Part shown: positions 49,197 through 57,380 of the stretch, in pieces
How positions within the stretch are numbered: position 1 is the stretch's first letter
Layout of the letters: each line of letters begins with the position of its first letter
NCBI GenBank assembly: GCA_001580565.1
Contig: LRBF01000013.1
Span: 162,568 to 226,567, forward strand
Length of the DNA: 64,000 nt
Direction: 5' to 3'
Origin: Caballeronia megalochromosomata
GTDB taxonomy: Bacteria; Pseudomonadota; Gammaproteobacteria; Burkholderiales; Burkholderiaceae
Translations under genes and position numbers: made by a program
The notes under the pieces: generated by a model
What the model was told of the DNA's origin: nothing
What the model saw: the letters and a program-made list of their open reading frames with translations, nothing else
The model's database searches: none

Positions 49197-50123
49197 ATGA
49201 CGTTCTTTCCTTCGACGCCCGCGCTCATGCTTCAGATCTCCGAACTCGCCGCCGGGCAGCACTATCCGACCGGCGCGCTGTATGTCGTCGCAACGCCGAT
49301 CGGCAATGCCGCGGACATCACCGTGCGCGCGCTGCATGTGTTGCAGCTCGCGGATCGCATCGCCGCCGAGGACACGCGCAACACCGCGCAATTGCTCACG
49401 CGTTACGGCATTTCGAAACCCTCGATCGCCGTGCACGAGCACAACGAGCGCAGCGCCGCCGAACGGGTGATCGAGCATCTCAGGAACGGCGAGCGCATCG
49501 CATGCGTATCCGACGCCGGCACGCCCGGCATCTCCGATCCCGGCGCCCGTCTCGTCGACGCCGTGCGCGAAGCCGGACTGCCCGTCATTCCGCTGCCGGG
49601 CGCGAGCGCGCTCACGACAGCGCTCTCGGCGGCAGGCGCCTGGGTGAGCGGCTTCTCGTTCGTGGGCTTCCTGCCGACGAAGTCGAAGCAGCGCGCCACG
49701 CACCTTCGCACGCTCGCGAATCATCCGATGGCGCTGGTGTTCTACGAAGCGCCGCATCGCATCGTGGAAACGACGCGCGCACTCGGCGAGGCGTTCGGCG
49801 GCGAACGGCAGTTGCTGATCGCCCGTGAGCTGACGAAGTTACACGAGAGCCTGCATCGCTGCACCCTGGCCGAAGGGCCAGCGTGGCTCGAAGCCGATGC
49901 GAATCGTCAGCGCGGCGAATTCGTTCTGGTGGTGGAAGGCGCGCCCGAAGCACAGGATGCCGACGACGCGCACGATGCGCTGCTTTCGACGCTGCTGGAA
50001 GAGTTGTCGGTGAAGAGCGCGGCGCGCATCGCCGCGACGTTGACGGGCGCATCGCGCAACGGCCTGTACGAGCGCGCACTCAAGCTCGCGAAGCGCGACG
50101 CCGGCGCCGGCGCCGAAGAATAA
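49197..50123 (+). CDS. rsmI: 16S rRNA 2'-O-ribose C1402 methyltransferase RsmI
   Basis: A 308-residue tetrapyrrole-methylase-fold enzyme that methylates the 2'-O of C1402 in 16S rRNA. Family landmarks are [10 protein letters not shown] near residue 30, E-D-T-R, the loop [11 protein letters not shown] and F-Y-E-A-P-H-R. It is divergent from yraN with about 50 bases between starts; the ATG at 49197 was taken. Confidence 0.95.
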   Translation: MTFFPSTPALMLQISELAAGQHYPTGALYVVATPIGNAADITVRALHVLQLADRIAAEDTRNTAQLLTRYGISKPSIAVHEHNERSAAERVIEHLRNGERIACVSDAGTPGISDPGARLVDAVREAGLPVIPLPGASALTTALSAAGAWVSGFSFVGFLPTKSKQRATHLRTLANHPMALVFYEAPHRIVETTRALGEAFGGERQLLIARELTKLHESLHRCTLAEGPAWLEADANRQRGEFVLVVEGAPEAQDADDAHDALLSTLLEELSVKSAARIAATLTGASRNGLYERALKLAKRDAGAGAEE

Positions 50124-50128
50124 AAAAA

Positions 50129-50152
50129 ACGGGCCGTCGCGAGACGGCCCGT
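50129..50152. terminator. Bidirectional terminator between rsmI and rlpA
   Basis: A perfect 10-bp stem ACGGGCCGTC/GACGGCCCGT (50129-50138 with 50143-50152) around GCGA; A8 precedes it, giving T8 on the minus strand for rlpA. Confidence 0.9.
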
Positions 50153-50179
50153 CCTGGTTCTGCAAAACGCGACGAGAGA

Positions 50180-50785
50180 TCAGTTCACGCTGTCGTCGGC
50201 AAGCGACTGAGCTTGCTCTTCGCGCGCCGCACGCGCTTCCTGCTGCGTGAGACCTTCGATCTTCACCTTCTGCGTGCCTGCACCGCGCATGCCGAGCACC
50301 GCCGCAGCGGCGTACGACAGGTCGATCACGCGTCCGCGCACATACGGACCACGGTCGTTGATCTTCACGACCACCGTCTTGTGGTTGGACTCGTTCGTCA
50401 CGCGTACCCACGATGCGAGCGGCAGCGTGCGGTGCGCCGCGGTCATCGCGTTCATGTTGAACTTCTCGCCGCTCGCGGTCTTGCGGCCATGGAACATGCG
50501 GCCGTACCACGACGCCTTGCCCTTCTGTTCGAAGTTGCCGGCGTCCGGTCCTGTCGTGATCGGCTCGGCGCTCGAAAGCGACTGAGCCTGGCTCGGCTTG
50601 TCGGCCGGCAGGGCGGAGAGATGCGAATCGAAGGCGAGCGGCGCCGGCGAGCGGGCACTGCTCGTGCTCAGGGAGTCTGTCTTCTGAGGATTGGCTGCGG
50701 TATCGCCCGAACCCGGCGCGGCGCAACCAGCCAGCACACCAACCGCTAGCAGGCTCCCGGCATGTCGAATAAATCGAGCTTTCAT
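50180..50785 (-). CDS. rlpA: RlpA-like septal lipoprotein lytic transglycosylase
   Basis: A 201-residue lipoprotein with lipobox L-A-G-C near residue 21, a polar linker and a double-psi beta-barrel domain (about 88-175, with K-A-S-W-Y-G and K-I-N-D-R-G-P-Y). This fold is shared by RlpA, which cleaves denuded peptidoglycan at the division septum. The SPOR domain of long RlpA proteins is absent here. Start at 50785 is the lipoprotein Met. Confidence 0.88.
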   Translation of the reverse strand: MKARFIRHAGSLLAVGVLAGCAAPGSGDTAANPQKTDSLSTSSARSPAPLAFDSHLSALPADKPSQAQSLSSAEPITTGPDAGNFEQKGKASWYGRMFHGRKTASGEKFNMNAMTAAHRTLPLASWVRVTNESNHKTVVVKINDRGPYVRGRVIDLSYAAAAVLGMRGAGTQKVKIEGLTQQEARAAREEQAQSLADDSVN

Positions 50786-50871
50786 AGACGTGTTTACGAT
50801 AAAAGGAGCGGCCGCGCTGCGCTGGTCGGCGCGCGCATGGCTGCTCGAGGCTTTGCCAAGCAAAAGCAGAA

Positions 50872-50895
50872 CGCCGTTCGGTCAAGCGAACGGCG
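50872..50895. repeat. Perfect inverted repeat
   Basis: CGCCGTTCG/CGAACGGCG (50872-50880 with 50887-50895) with a 6-base loop, an isolated strong stem 90 bases upstream of rlpA. Confidence 0.6.
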
Positions 50896-51198
50896 AAACT
50901 GTGCTCGGATGCGGCGCACTCGTGCCGCAAACGCCCGGTTATTGTTCACGTCTGGCGCAACCTGTCCCCGGCAGCCTGACCAGACCCCACAAGCCGCCAT
51001 CGAACGTGGCATCACGCTCGTGCGCTGAAAACATATCAAAGCGCAGGAACGGCGGCGTAGGCCCCATCCGGCATGACGGCTGCAAAGCCCATCAGACAGA
51101 CGCGTGGCGCCTGGCCGGACAAGACGTGTGCACCTACTGGAGGTGCTTGAGTTGCAATTGCGAGGCTTTTGGCCCCCAACAGCGTACTGACAGCGATT

Positions 51199-51261
51199 GT
51201 AAAAACGCACTAGCGTTTCAGCATTCGCCTATTGACGGCATGGTTAGCCCCATGCACAAGT
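51199..51261 (-). ncRNA. Candidate small RNA of about 60 bases
   Basis: A minus-strand TATAAT at 51268-51273 would start transcription near 51261. The RNA folds a hairpin GCATGG/CCATGC (51238-51255) and ends in a terminator hairpin AAACGC/GCGTTT (51203-51218, loop TAGT) followed by T5 in all. No coding capacity. The only weakness is a poor -35. Confidence 0.45.
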
Positions 51262-51267
51262 AGTGCC

Positions 51268-51273
51268 ATTATA
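51268..51273 (-). promoter_or_regulatory. -10 element of the candidate small RNA
   Basis: A perfect TATAAT on the minus strand after a T-run; the hexamer 17 bases upstream is not a good -35. Confidence 0.5.
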
Positions 51274-51449
51274 CAAAAAAACCGCGGTTCGGATCGCCAG
51301 ACCCAACAAATCGTCATTGATTTTCGCTATGACCGTAAGAATTGCCGGTTTTTGGCAATTTTTGAGTAGCGAATCCCGCACCGTCGGACGTCTTAAGGCA
51401 CCGGTACAATGAACGTTTTTACAGGCCTGCGTGTACCGACGACAGTCAT

Positions 51450-52094
51450 ATGAAAGTCATTCTCGTTCCCGTGACGCCCTTTCAGCAGAACTGTTCCCTC
51501 GTGATCTGCGAGGCGACAATGCGCGCCGCCGTCGTGGACCCAGGCGGCGACATCGAGCGCATCATCGCGGAGGTGGAGCGGCAGGGCGTGACCGTCGAGA
51601 AGATTCTCCTGACGCACGGTCACCTCGATCACTGCGGCGGAGCCAAGGCGCTCGCGGACCATTACGGCATACAAATAGAAGGACCGCATCGCGAGGATGC
51701 GTTCTGGATCGACCAGCTTCCCGAGCAGACTCGGCGCTTCGGTTTTTCGAACGCCGAGGCGTTCACGCCGGAACGCTGGCTGGTCGACGGCGACACCGTG
51801 CAATTCGGCAATGAGTCGATGGAAGTCTATTTCTGTCCCGGTCACACGCCGGGCCACGTCATATTCTTCAGCCGCGCGCACGATCTCGCGTTCGTCGGCG
51901 ATGTGCTGTTCGCCGGGTCGATCGGCCGCACCGACTTCCCGCGCGGCAATCACGCCGAACTCATCCGCTCGATCCGCGAAAAGCTGTGGCCGCTCGGCGA
52001 CGATGTCACTTTCGTCCCCGGTCACGGTCCGGCTTCGACATTCGGCGAGGAACGGCGCACCAATCCGTTCGTGCGCGACGGAGTGACAGCGTGA
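51450..52094 (+). CDS. Metallo-beta-lactamase-fold hydrolase (GloB-like)
   Basis: A 214-residue metallo-hydrolase with the metal motif T-H-G-H-L-D-H-C-G near residue 55, H-T-P-G-H near 132, D at G-D-V-L-F and P-G-H-G-P. It is close to small GloB/YcbL-like glyoxalase II enzymes; thioesters are the likely substrate. Its stop overlaps the GTG of the exonuclease gene (GTGA), so they are coupled. Confidence 0.88.
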   Translation: MKVILVPVTPFQQNCSLVICEATMRAAVVDPGGDIERIIAEVERQGVTVEKILLTHGHLDHCGGAKALADHYGIQIEGPHREDAFWIDQLPEQTRRFGFSNAEAFTPERWLVDGDTVQFGNESMEVYFCPGHTPGHVIFFSRAHDLAFVGDVLFAGSIGRTDFPRGNHAELIRSIREKLWPLGDDVTFVPGHGPASTFGEERRTNPFVRDGVTA

Positions 52095-52726
52095 ACGCGA
52101 TTCCCGAAATCTACGTCAGCACGGACGTCGAGGCCGATGGCCCGATTCCCGGCCCCCATTCGATGCTGAGCTTCGCCTCGGCAGCGTTCACGGCGGACAA
52201 GCAGCTCATCGGCACGTTTTCCGCCAATCTCGAAACACTCGAGGGCGCGACGCCGCACCCGGTTCAGGCCGCCTGGTGGAAAACCCAGCCCGACGCGTGG
52301 GCCGCATGCCGCAAGGATCTGCAAAAACCGGAGATCGCGCTGCCTGCCTATGTCGAATGGGTGGAAGCGCTGCCCGGCAAGCCGGTGTTCGTCGCGTATC
52401 CGGCGGGCTTCGACTTCACGCATATGTTCTGGTACATGATGCGTTTCGCCGAGCGTTGCCCGTTCTCGTGGTCGGCGCTCGACATCAAGACGCTCGCCTT
52501 CGCGATGACCGGCCTGCCGTATCGGAAAGCGATCAAGCCGCGTCTGCCCAAACACTGGTTCGACGAGCTGCCGCACACGCACGTTGCGCTCGACGACGCG
52601 ATCGAACAAGGCGCGCTCTTTTGCAACATGCTCGCGGAGCTGCGGGCGTCGCAAGCTGCGCTGGCGCAGGCATCGGCCAACCCGGGCGACGACACTGAAG
52701 GTAAAAACGCGCAGTCCGGCCAGTGA
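52091..52726 (+). CDS. 3'-5' exonuclease (DEDD-like)
   Basis: A 211-residue nuclease with the exonuclease-I-type motif S-T-D-V-E-A-D-G at residue 10, followed by a helical region and H-V-A-L-D-D-A near the end, the third exonuclease motif. Probably degrades single-stranded nucleic acid. The GTG start overlaps the preceding stop. The C-terminal 30 residues are Ala-rich and unstructured. Confidence 0.8.
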   Translation: MNAIPEIYVSTDVEADGPIPGPHSMLSFASAAFTADKQLIGTFSANLETLEGATPHPVQAAWWKTQPDAWAACRKDLQKPEIALPAYVEWVEALPGKPVFVAYPAGFDFTHMFWYMMRFAERCPFSWSALDIKTLAFAMTGLPYRKAIKPRLPKHWFDELPHTHVALDDAIEQGALFCNMLAELRASQAALAQASANPGDDTEGKNAQSGQ

Positions 52727-52821
52727 GTTAGGGAAACTCCCTCAGTGCGGGCACGTTGCATTGCGTTTCTTTTCCGACGCCTCTACCATTAGAGTCAAAT
52801 CGCGACCGAACGGAGGCGCAG

Positions 52822-53280
52822 TTGACTCTCGATACATTCTCACAAAAAATCCTGCGTCTTCTGCAACTGGACGCACGCCGCTCCGTTCAGGAAATCTCCG
52901 ACCAGGTCGGCTTGTCGAGCACGCCATGCTGGCGGCGCATCAAGGACATGGAACAATCGGGTGTCATTCAGCGCTACACGGCGCTGCTCGACCGCGAGAA
53001 GCTCGGCCTGCACGTCTGCGCGCTCGCGCATATTCATCTGACACGGCACACCGAGGGCGGCGTCGAGCAGTTCGAGCGCGAAATCGCCACCTGCCCGGAA
53101 GTGACCGAGTGCTACAGCACGACCGGCGAGTCCGATTACATCCTCAAGATCGTCGCGCCGGATATCAAGGCGTATGACGCCTTCCTGCACGATCGCATCT
53201 TCAAGATTCCCGCGGTCGCGCAGGTGCGAACGAGCGTCGTACTTCGCGAAATCAAGTTCGACACGCAATTGCCGCTCTGA
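52822..53280 (+). CDS. Lrp/AsnC-family transcriptional regulator
   Basis: A 152-residue regulator with the N-terminal HTH (Q-K-I-L-R-L-L-Q-L-D-A-R-R-S, about 7-60) and a C-terminal RAM effector domain (V-T-E-C-Y-S-T-T-G-E-S-D-Y). It probably senses an amino acid. The TTG at 52822 is chosen since GGAGG lies 6 bases upstream and homology begins there. The next gene, a metal pump, converges on it. Confidence 0.88.
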   Translation: MTLDTFSQKILRLLQLDARRSVQEISDQVGLSSTPCWRRIKDMEQSGVIQRYTALLDREKLGLHVCALAHIHLTRHTEGGVEQFEREIATCPEVTECYSTTGESDYILKIVAPDIKAYDAFLHDRIFKIPAVAQVRTSVVLREIKFDTQLPL

Positions 53281-53287
53281 GCGGTTT

Positions 53288-54475
53288 TCAGCGTGGCGTA
53301 TCGATCACGCGCCTCGGCGCCGCGGCCGGCGCGAGATCGAGCGCTTGCGCGACGTGAATCTCACGCGCGCCGATCTTGCGTCCGAGCGCATTCAGATCGA
53401 TCGACTTCAGCCGCGTGGCCGCATCCGCCGCGCTGGACGCGGGCAACGTGACATCGACATTGAAGCCGCTGCTCAGGTAATGCAGGTTCAAGGTCTCGAC
53501 CGACAAACCCTGTTGCGCGAATGCCGCCCGCACCGCGTCGCTCACGGTTGAACGCAGCGGAAAATTGCCCGGCAGCGGATTGAGCTCATCGAGTTCGGGA
53601 TCGACATGAATGAGCGCGTCGATGACCCGCGTGTCGGCCAGTACGTTCGCGCGCGCCGATTCGGCGATGTAATGTCCTTCCGAAACCGAAATGAGTGGGT
53701 CGACGAGAATATGGGCATCGACAATGGCGAGATCGCCCATTTTGCGGGTTCTGAGTTCGTGGACCTCACGCACGCCAGGCGTGCCGAGCAAAATGCCTCG
53801 CAAATCGTCAGCGGCCGTCTGATCGAGCGCGCGATCAGAAAGATCCTGTAATGCGTCCCACGCGAATGTCCATCCCATTTTGCCGATCAGGAAACCGACG
53901 AGCGCAGCGGCGATCGGGTCCAAAATCCGGAATCCCGCCAAACTGCCGATAATGCCGAGCGCGACGACCAGCGAAGAAGCCGCATCCGACCGTGCATGCC
54001 ATGCGTTTGCGACGAGCATTGCGGAACGCACGCGTTCAGCGGCGCGCAGCATATAGCGAAACAGCGCCTCCTTGGAAACGAGCACGATTACCGCGACAAC
54101 CAGCGCCCCCGCCTTTACCGGCGGAATATCCTGAAGATCGACGATTCGCGTGCCGGCGCGCCACAGCATTCCCACACCCACCGCGACGAGCAATCCGCCG
54201 AGGAATAATGACGCCACCGTTTCATAACGGCTATGGCCGTAGTTATGGTCGACGTCGGGTGCGGCGCCTGCGTGCTTGTTCGCAATCAGCACGATAAAAT
54301 CGGACACGATGTCCGCGAGCGAATGAATGCCGTCCGCAATCAGTGCCTGAGAGTGCGCAACGAAACCTACGACAAGCTGCGCCGCGGTAAGCCCGCTATT
54401 TAGCGCGATGCTCACCCAGGTGGTTTTTCGAGCGACATCCTGCTTTTCCGCTGCGCGCGCTGTCGAAAGCGACAT
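53288..54475 (-). CDS. Cation diffusion facilitator metal exporter
   Basis: A 395-residue CDF transporter. Six hydrophobic segments in the N-terminal 220 residues carry the metal sites H-S-L-A-D and H-A-R-S-D. A C-terminal cytoplasmic domain (about 225-300) has H-E-L-R-T-R and D-A-H-I-L-V-D. Such proteins export Zn, Fe, Mn or Co; the two Asp-containing sites fit zinc or manganese. The last 100 residues are an extra domain. Frame continues upstream but homology begins at M-S-L-S. Confidence 0.88.
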   Translation of the reverse strand: MSLSTARAAEKQDVARKTTWVSIALNSGLTAAQLVVGFVAHSQALIADGIHSLADIVSDFIVLIANKHAGAAPDVDHNYGHSRYETVASLFLGGLLVAVGVGMLWRAGTRIVDLQDIPPVKAGALVVAVIVLVSKEALFRYMLRAAERVRSAMLVANAWHARSDAASSLVVALGIIGSLAGFRILDPIAAALVGFLIGKMGWTFAWDALQDLSDRALDQTAADDLRGILLGTPGVREVHELRTRKMGDLAIVDAHILVDPLISVSEGHYIAESARANVLADTRVIDALIHVDPELDELNPLPGNFPLRSTVSDAVRAAFAQQGLSVETLNLHYLSSGFNVDVTLPASSAADAATRLKSIDLNALGRKIGAREIHVAQALDLAPAAAPRRVIDTPR

Positions 54476-54554
54476 GTAATTTATCTCGGCCCTTAGACTT
54501 CTGCATTTTATCAATCAGTTCGTCGCGGCGCCTTTGAGCTTCAGCCCAAATAAA

Positions 54555-54580
54555 AAGGCCGCGTCGTGGGACGCGGCCTT
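54555..54580. terminator. Terminator of the hns gene
   Basis: AAGGCCGCGTC/GACGCGGCCTT (54555-54565 with 54570-54580) around GTGG; on the minus strand TTTTTATTT follows. Confidence 0.85.
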
Positions 54581-54605
54581 ATCCGGGCATGATACGGCTC
54601 AGAAC

Positions 54606-54908
54606 TTACTTGCCGATCAGGAAGCTGTCCCGATCTTGCCCTGCAATCCATTTCGGCGGCTTGCCGCGGCCCGACCAGGTGCTGCCACTGTCCGGGTCAC
54701 GATACTTCGGCGCCACGCCTGAACGGCTGCGCGCGGCTTTCGCGCTTTTTGCACCCCGACCGCCGGCCAGTTCCTGAAGCGTGATGCCATAATCCGCCAT
54801 TTTCTGCTTGATCTCATTAAGCACTTCGGCGTATTCGCGCGACTTCGCTTCTTCAATCTGACGTTCGAGAGACTCGCGCTGTGCGAGGAGTTCCTTGTAT
54901 GAAGGCAT
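54606..54908 (-). CDS. H-NS family nucleoid protein
   Basis: A 100-residue H-NS-like protein of the Burkholderia type. The coiled-coil oligomerisation part (1-50, Y-K-E-L-L-A-Q-R-E-S-L-E-R-Q-I-E) is followed by an Ala/Lys linker and the C-terminal DNA-binding motif S-T-W-S-G-R-G-K-P-P. It silences A/T-rich DNA. A 14-bp palindrome lies 130 bases upstream. Confidence 0.92.
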   Translation of the reverse strand: MPSYKELLAQRESLERQIEEAKSREYAEVLNEIKQKMADYGITLQELAGGRGAKSAKAARSRSGVAPKYRDPDSGSTWSGRGKPPKWIAGQDRDSFLIGK

Positions 54909-55266
54909 GGCAATTCCCTAAGTGGTTTGCTGACTTGCGAATCGGTGCGCTCGCTTTCAGTTATGAGTATAGCCTCGGCTTGGCACGCAGATTAACACAG
55001 TTCCCATTAATGCGGCATGTGCGAATTGCCACTCAATAAGAAAGTTGTACAACTTCTTTCGTAACATTTGCCGAAAATTCCGAAGTTTGGAGCGTTTGTT
55101 GATCCGATGTAAAAACCCGGTCCATCGAGTCACCGACTACGGGATGGCATCGGATGAAAACACCGACAAAAAAGTAAGCAGGAAAGTTTCATAAGATGAC
55201 AACTTGCATCGAATCATTGAGCTGGATGCATGCCTTCGGCTAAATCGGGTCGCAACAAATGCGGAT
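54909..55266. other. Gene-free A/T-rich region upstream of hns
   Basis: About 360 bases, notably A/T-rich. Contains the palindrome at 55042-55055 and no gene. Promoter not placed with confidence. Confidence 0.55.
55042..55055. promoter_or_regulatory. Perfect 14-bp palindrome, possible operator
   Basis: AAGTTGTACAACTT, perfect 7-bp half sites, within the A/T-rich region 135-150 bases upstream of hns. The core TTGTACAA resembles operators of some GntR regulators. Confidence 0.45.
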
Positions 55267-55947
55267 TTATCGCCCTGAAATGCCGCCCTGCCGCTCAAAG
55301 CAATCGATAAGCGCCGCCTTCAAATCCCCGTTCGTCAGTTTCGGGTAATCGAAAGTGAAACGATTGCGAGTGCCTGAAAGCAGCAAATCGCAGCCGTACC
55401 GGTCTACCCCCAATAATCGAAGATTCTCCGGCCGGGCCGGGTAAGCATCAAAATATTCGCATAGCGACGATTCGTCTGCCGGAGAAACCGGTGGCAGCGA
55501 ATCGAGTTCATCGCCGGCGAGCCATCCCATCGCGCCGAATCCGCCGATATATCGCATGCGTTCCACCGACATCACCCAGAAAGCAAAATCGCCGAGTTCG
55601 AGATAGCGCTCTGCATCCGGGTGATAGCGCAGATAGCGCCGCGCGAGTTCGCCGTTCTCCTCCGGCGCCGCGGGCGCAAAGCTGCCGAGCATCGTCAGGC
55701 GCTGTCCTTCCAGCACGCCGCCTTCTCCCGCATGCGCGACCAGAAAACCCGCGCGCGCGTCGGCGTGAAGATTGCGCGTGTGCTCGGCGAGATGGCTGAT
55801 GAGCAGCATCGGCAAGTGGCGAGCGGTGAGCGCGAACGGCAGCGCCGTGGGGTAGGGAAAGCCGCGCGGCTCGCGCGAATGCGTGGCGAGCGTGCCTTCG
55901 GAAACGCGATGCAGCAAATGAAGCGGCGCTTGCGACGGAATGTTCAT
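55267..55947 (-). CDS. HugZ-family FMN-binding split-barrel protein
   Basis: A 226-residue protein related to the HugZ/HutZ heme-degrading or pyridoxamine-phosphate-oxidase-like family: split-barrel half (L-A-T-H-S-R-E-P-R-G-F-P-Y, then F-A-F-W-V-M-S-V) and a C-terminal alpha/beta domain resembling DUF2470 (Y-G-C-D-L-L-L-S-G). A heme-degrading role is possible but unproven. Divergent from an MFS gene. Confidence 0.8.
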   Translation of the reverse strand: MNIPSQAPLHLLHRVSEGTLATHSREPRGFPYPTALPFALTARHLPMLLISHLAEHTRNLHADARAGFLVAHAGEGGVLEGQRLTMLGSFAPAAPEENGELARRYLRYHPDAERYLELGDFAFWVMSVERMRYIGGFGAMGWLAGDELDSLPPVSPADESSLCEYFDAYPARPENLRLLGVDRYGCDLLLSGTRNRFTFDYPKLTNGDLKAALIDCFERQGGISGR

Positions 55948-56053
55948 CCGGGCCTCGTGCGGTCGTCAGTGGTCGGTCGATGGTAATGCAGCGCGTGCGA
56001 GCATGTCGCCTGGCCGTTCGATAGAATCGAAAGCCTTCGCGTCCGATGGCATC

Positions 56054-57325
56054 ATGTCCGGTCGCTTTCTCGTTTCACGCAATCTTCAAACGGCTTCTCT
56101 CGTGTCCGACTCGACTACCGCCTCCGCCGCCTGCGAATCCAATCCGACGCTCGCGCTGCATCGCAGCCTCCCGCACGCCACGCGCGTGCGCGCACGCTAC
56201 GCCACGATGGCCGTCTTCTTCATCGCGGGCATGATGTACGCGTCGTGGGGCGTGCACGTCCCGACCGTGCGCGACAAGTTCGCGCTCAGCCCGGGCATGC
56301 TCTCACTCGCGCTCTTTGCCGTCGCGGGCGGCTCGATCTTCGCGATGCTCACGGCCGGATCGTGGATCGCGCGCGCCGGCACGCGCGCCGCATGCCTGGC
56401 GGGCGGCATCACGATGATGCTCTGCGGTTCGCTGATTCTCGTGACACCCTCGTTCTGGCTACTGCTGGCCGTGCTTGCCGTCTTCGGCTTCGGCATGGCG
56501 ACGCTCGACGTCGCGATGAACGCCGAAGCGAGCGCGGTCGAGCAGGCGTTGGGCCGGCCGATCATGTCGTCGCTGCACGGCATGTTCAGCGTCGGCGGCA
56601 TGGCGGGCGCGGCCGTGGGCGGCGCGCTGCTCGCGCACGGGCTCGCACCCGCCGCGCATCTCGCGCTGGCTTCGGGCGTGAGTCTGGTCGTCCTTCTGGT
56701 TTCGATGCCCGCCGTCCTGCCGCACGTGCCTCATCATGACGAGCACGCGAAGGCGTCGTCGTCGAACCGGTGGCGCTCGGGCGCGCTGTGGGCGCTCGGC
56801 GGCCTGGCGCTGATCGCGCTGATCGCGGAAGGCGCGATGTACGACTGGGCCACTGTTTACATGCGAGATATCGTCGAAGCCACGCCGTCGGTGTCGAGCG
56901 CGGCCTATGCCGCGTTTTCCGGCGGCATGGCGGCCGGCCGCTTCGGCGGGGACGCGGTGCGCGCGCGCTTCGGCGCGCCGCAACTGGTCTTCGGTAGCGC
57001 GGGGCTCGCGTTCATCGGCATGGTGATGGCGCTCGTGCTGCCGAACACCATCGTCACGATGACCGGCTTCACGCTGATGGGCCTCGGTCTCGCGAACATG
57101 ATGCCGGTGCTGTTCGCGGCAGCGGCGCGCGTCGAAGGCGTCACGGCGGCCGAAGGGCTTGCGCAGGTCGCGGGCCTCGCGTACTTCGGGCTGTTGCTCG
57201 GGCCGGTGCTGATCGGTGGCGTCGCGCAGATCAGCAATCTGCCGATCGGGCTAGGCGTCGTGGCGGCCTGCTGTCTGATCATCACGGTGATCGGGCCGCG
57301 CATTCTCAGGCGCTGGAAAATATAA
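56054..57325 (+). CDS. MFS transporter (YbjJ-like)
   Basis: A 423-residue MFS transporter with about 12 hydrophobic segments; a polar 50-residue N-terminus, then F-F-I-A-G-M-M-Y-A-S-W. Resembles the YbjJ group, whose substrates are unknown. The start is uncertain: ATG at 56054 or GTG at 56102 both lack a strong ribosome site. Terminator follows. Confidence 0.75.
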   Translation: MSGRFLVSRNLQTASLVSDSTTASAACESNPTLALHRSLPHATRVRARYATMAVFFIAGMMYASWGVHVPTVRDKFALSPGMLSLALFAVAGGSIFAMLTAGSWIARAGTRAACLAGGITMMLCGSLILVTPSFWLLLAVLAVFGFGMATLDVAMNAEASAVEQALGRPIMSSLHGMFSVGGMAGAAVGGALLAHGLAPAAHLALASGVSLVVLLVSMPAVLPHVPHHDEHAKASSSNRWRSGALWALGGLALIALIAEGAMYDWATVYMRDIVEATPSVSSAAYAAFSGGMAAGRFGGDAVRARFGAPQLVFGSAGLAFIGMVMALVLPNTIVTMTGFTLMGLGLANMMPVLFAAAARVEGVTAAEGLAQVAGLAYFGLLLGPVLIGGVAQISNLPIGLGVVAACCLIITVIGPRILRRWKI

Positions 57326-57358
57326 AGCGCGCGGGCCTTTCGGCTCCGCGCGCTTTTT
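57326..57358. terminator. Terminator of the MFS gene
   Basis: AGCGCGCGG/CCGCGCGCT (57326-57334 with 57346-57354) and TTTTT, directly after the stop codon. Confidence 0.85.
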
Positions 57359-57380
57359 CAGGACCGAAGTCCCGCGTCGA

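Larger units (their letters stand above)
50786..51449. other. Long gene-free, hairpin-rich region
   Basis: About 660 bases between divergent rlpA and a metallo-hydrolase. It includes inverted repeats at 50872-50895 (9-bp perfect stem), GCACCT/AGGTGC around 51130-51150 and TCCGGC/GCCGGA, plus a candidate small-RNA unit at 51199-51273. No protein-coding gene is convincing. Confidence 0.6.

Noticed and set aside
50900..51260. 6S RNA, tmRNA or RNase P RNA in the gene-free region
   Set aside because: None of the hallmark sequences (such as the tmRNA terminal CCA arm or RNase P conserved cores) were found; kept only as unknown candidate RNA.
50691..51263. A 190-codon rightward frame over the hairpin-rich region
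   Set aside because: Starts inside the antisense of rlpA, no ribosome site, and biased composition; the region shows RNA-like structure instead.
51210..51269. A 19-codon leftward frame starting within the -10 of the candidate small RNA
   Set aside because: The ATG overlaps the -10 element, so the transcript would not contain it.
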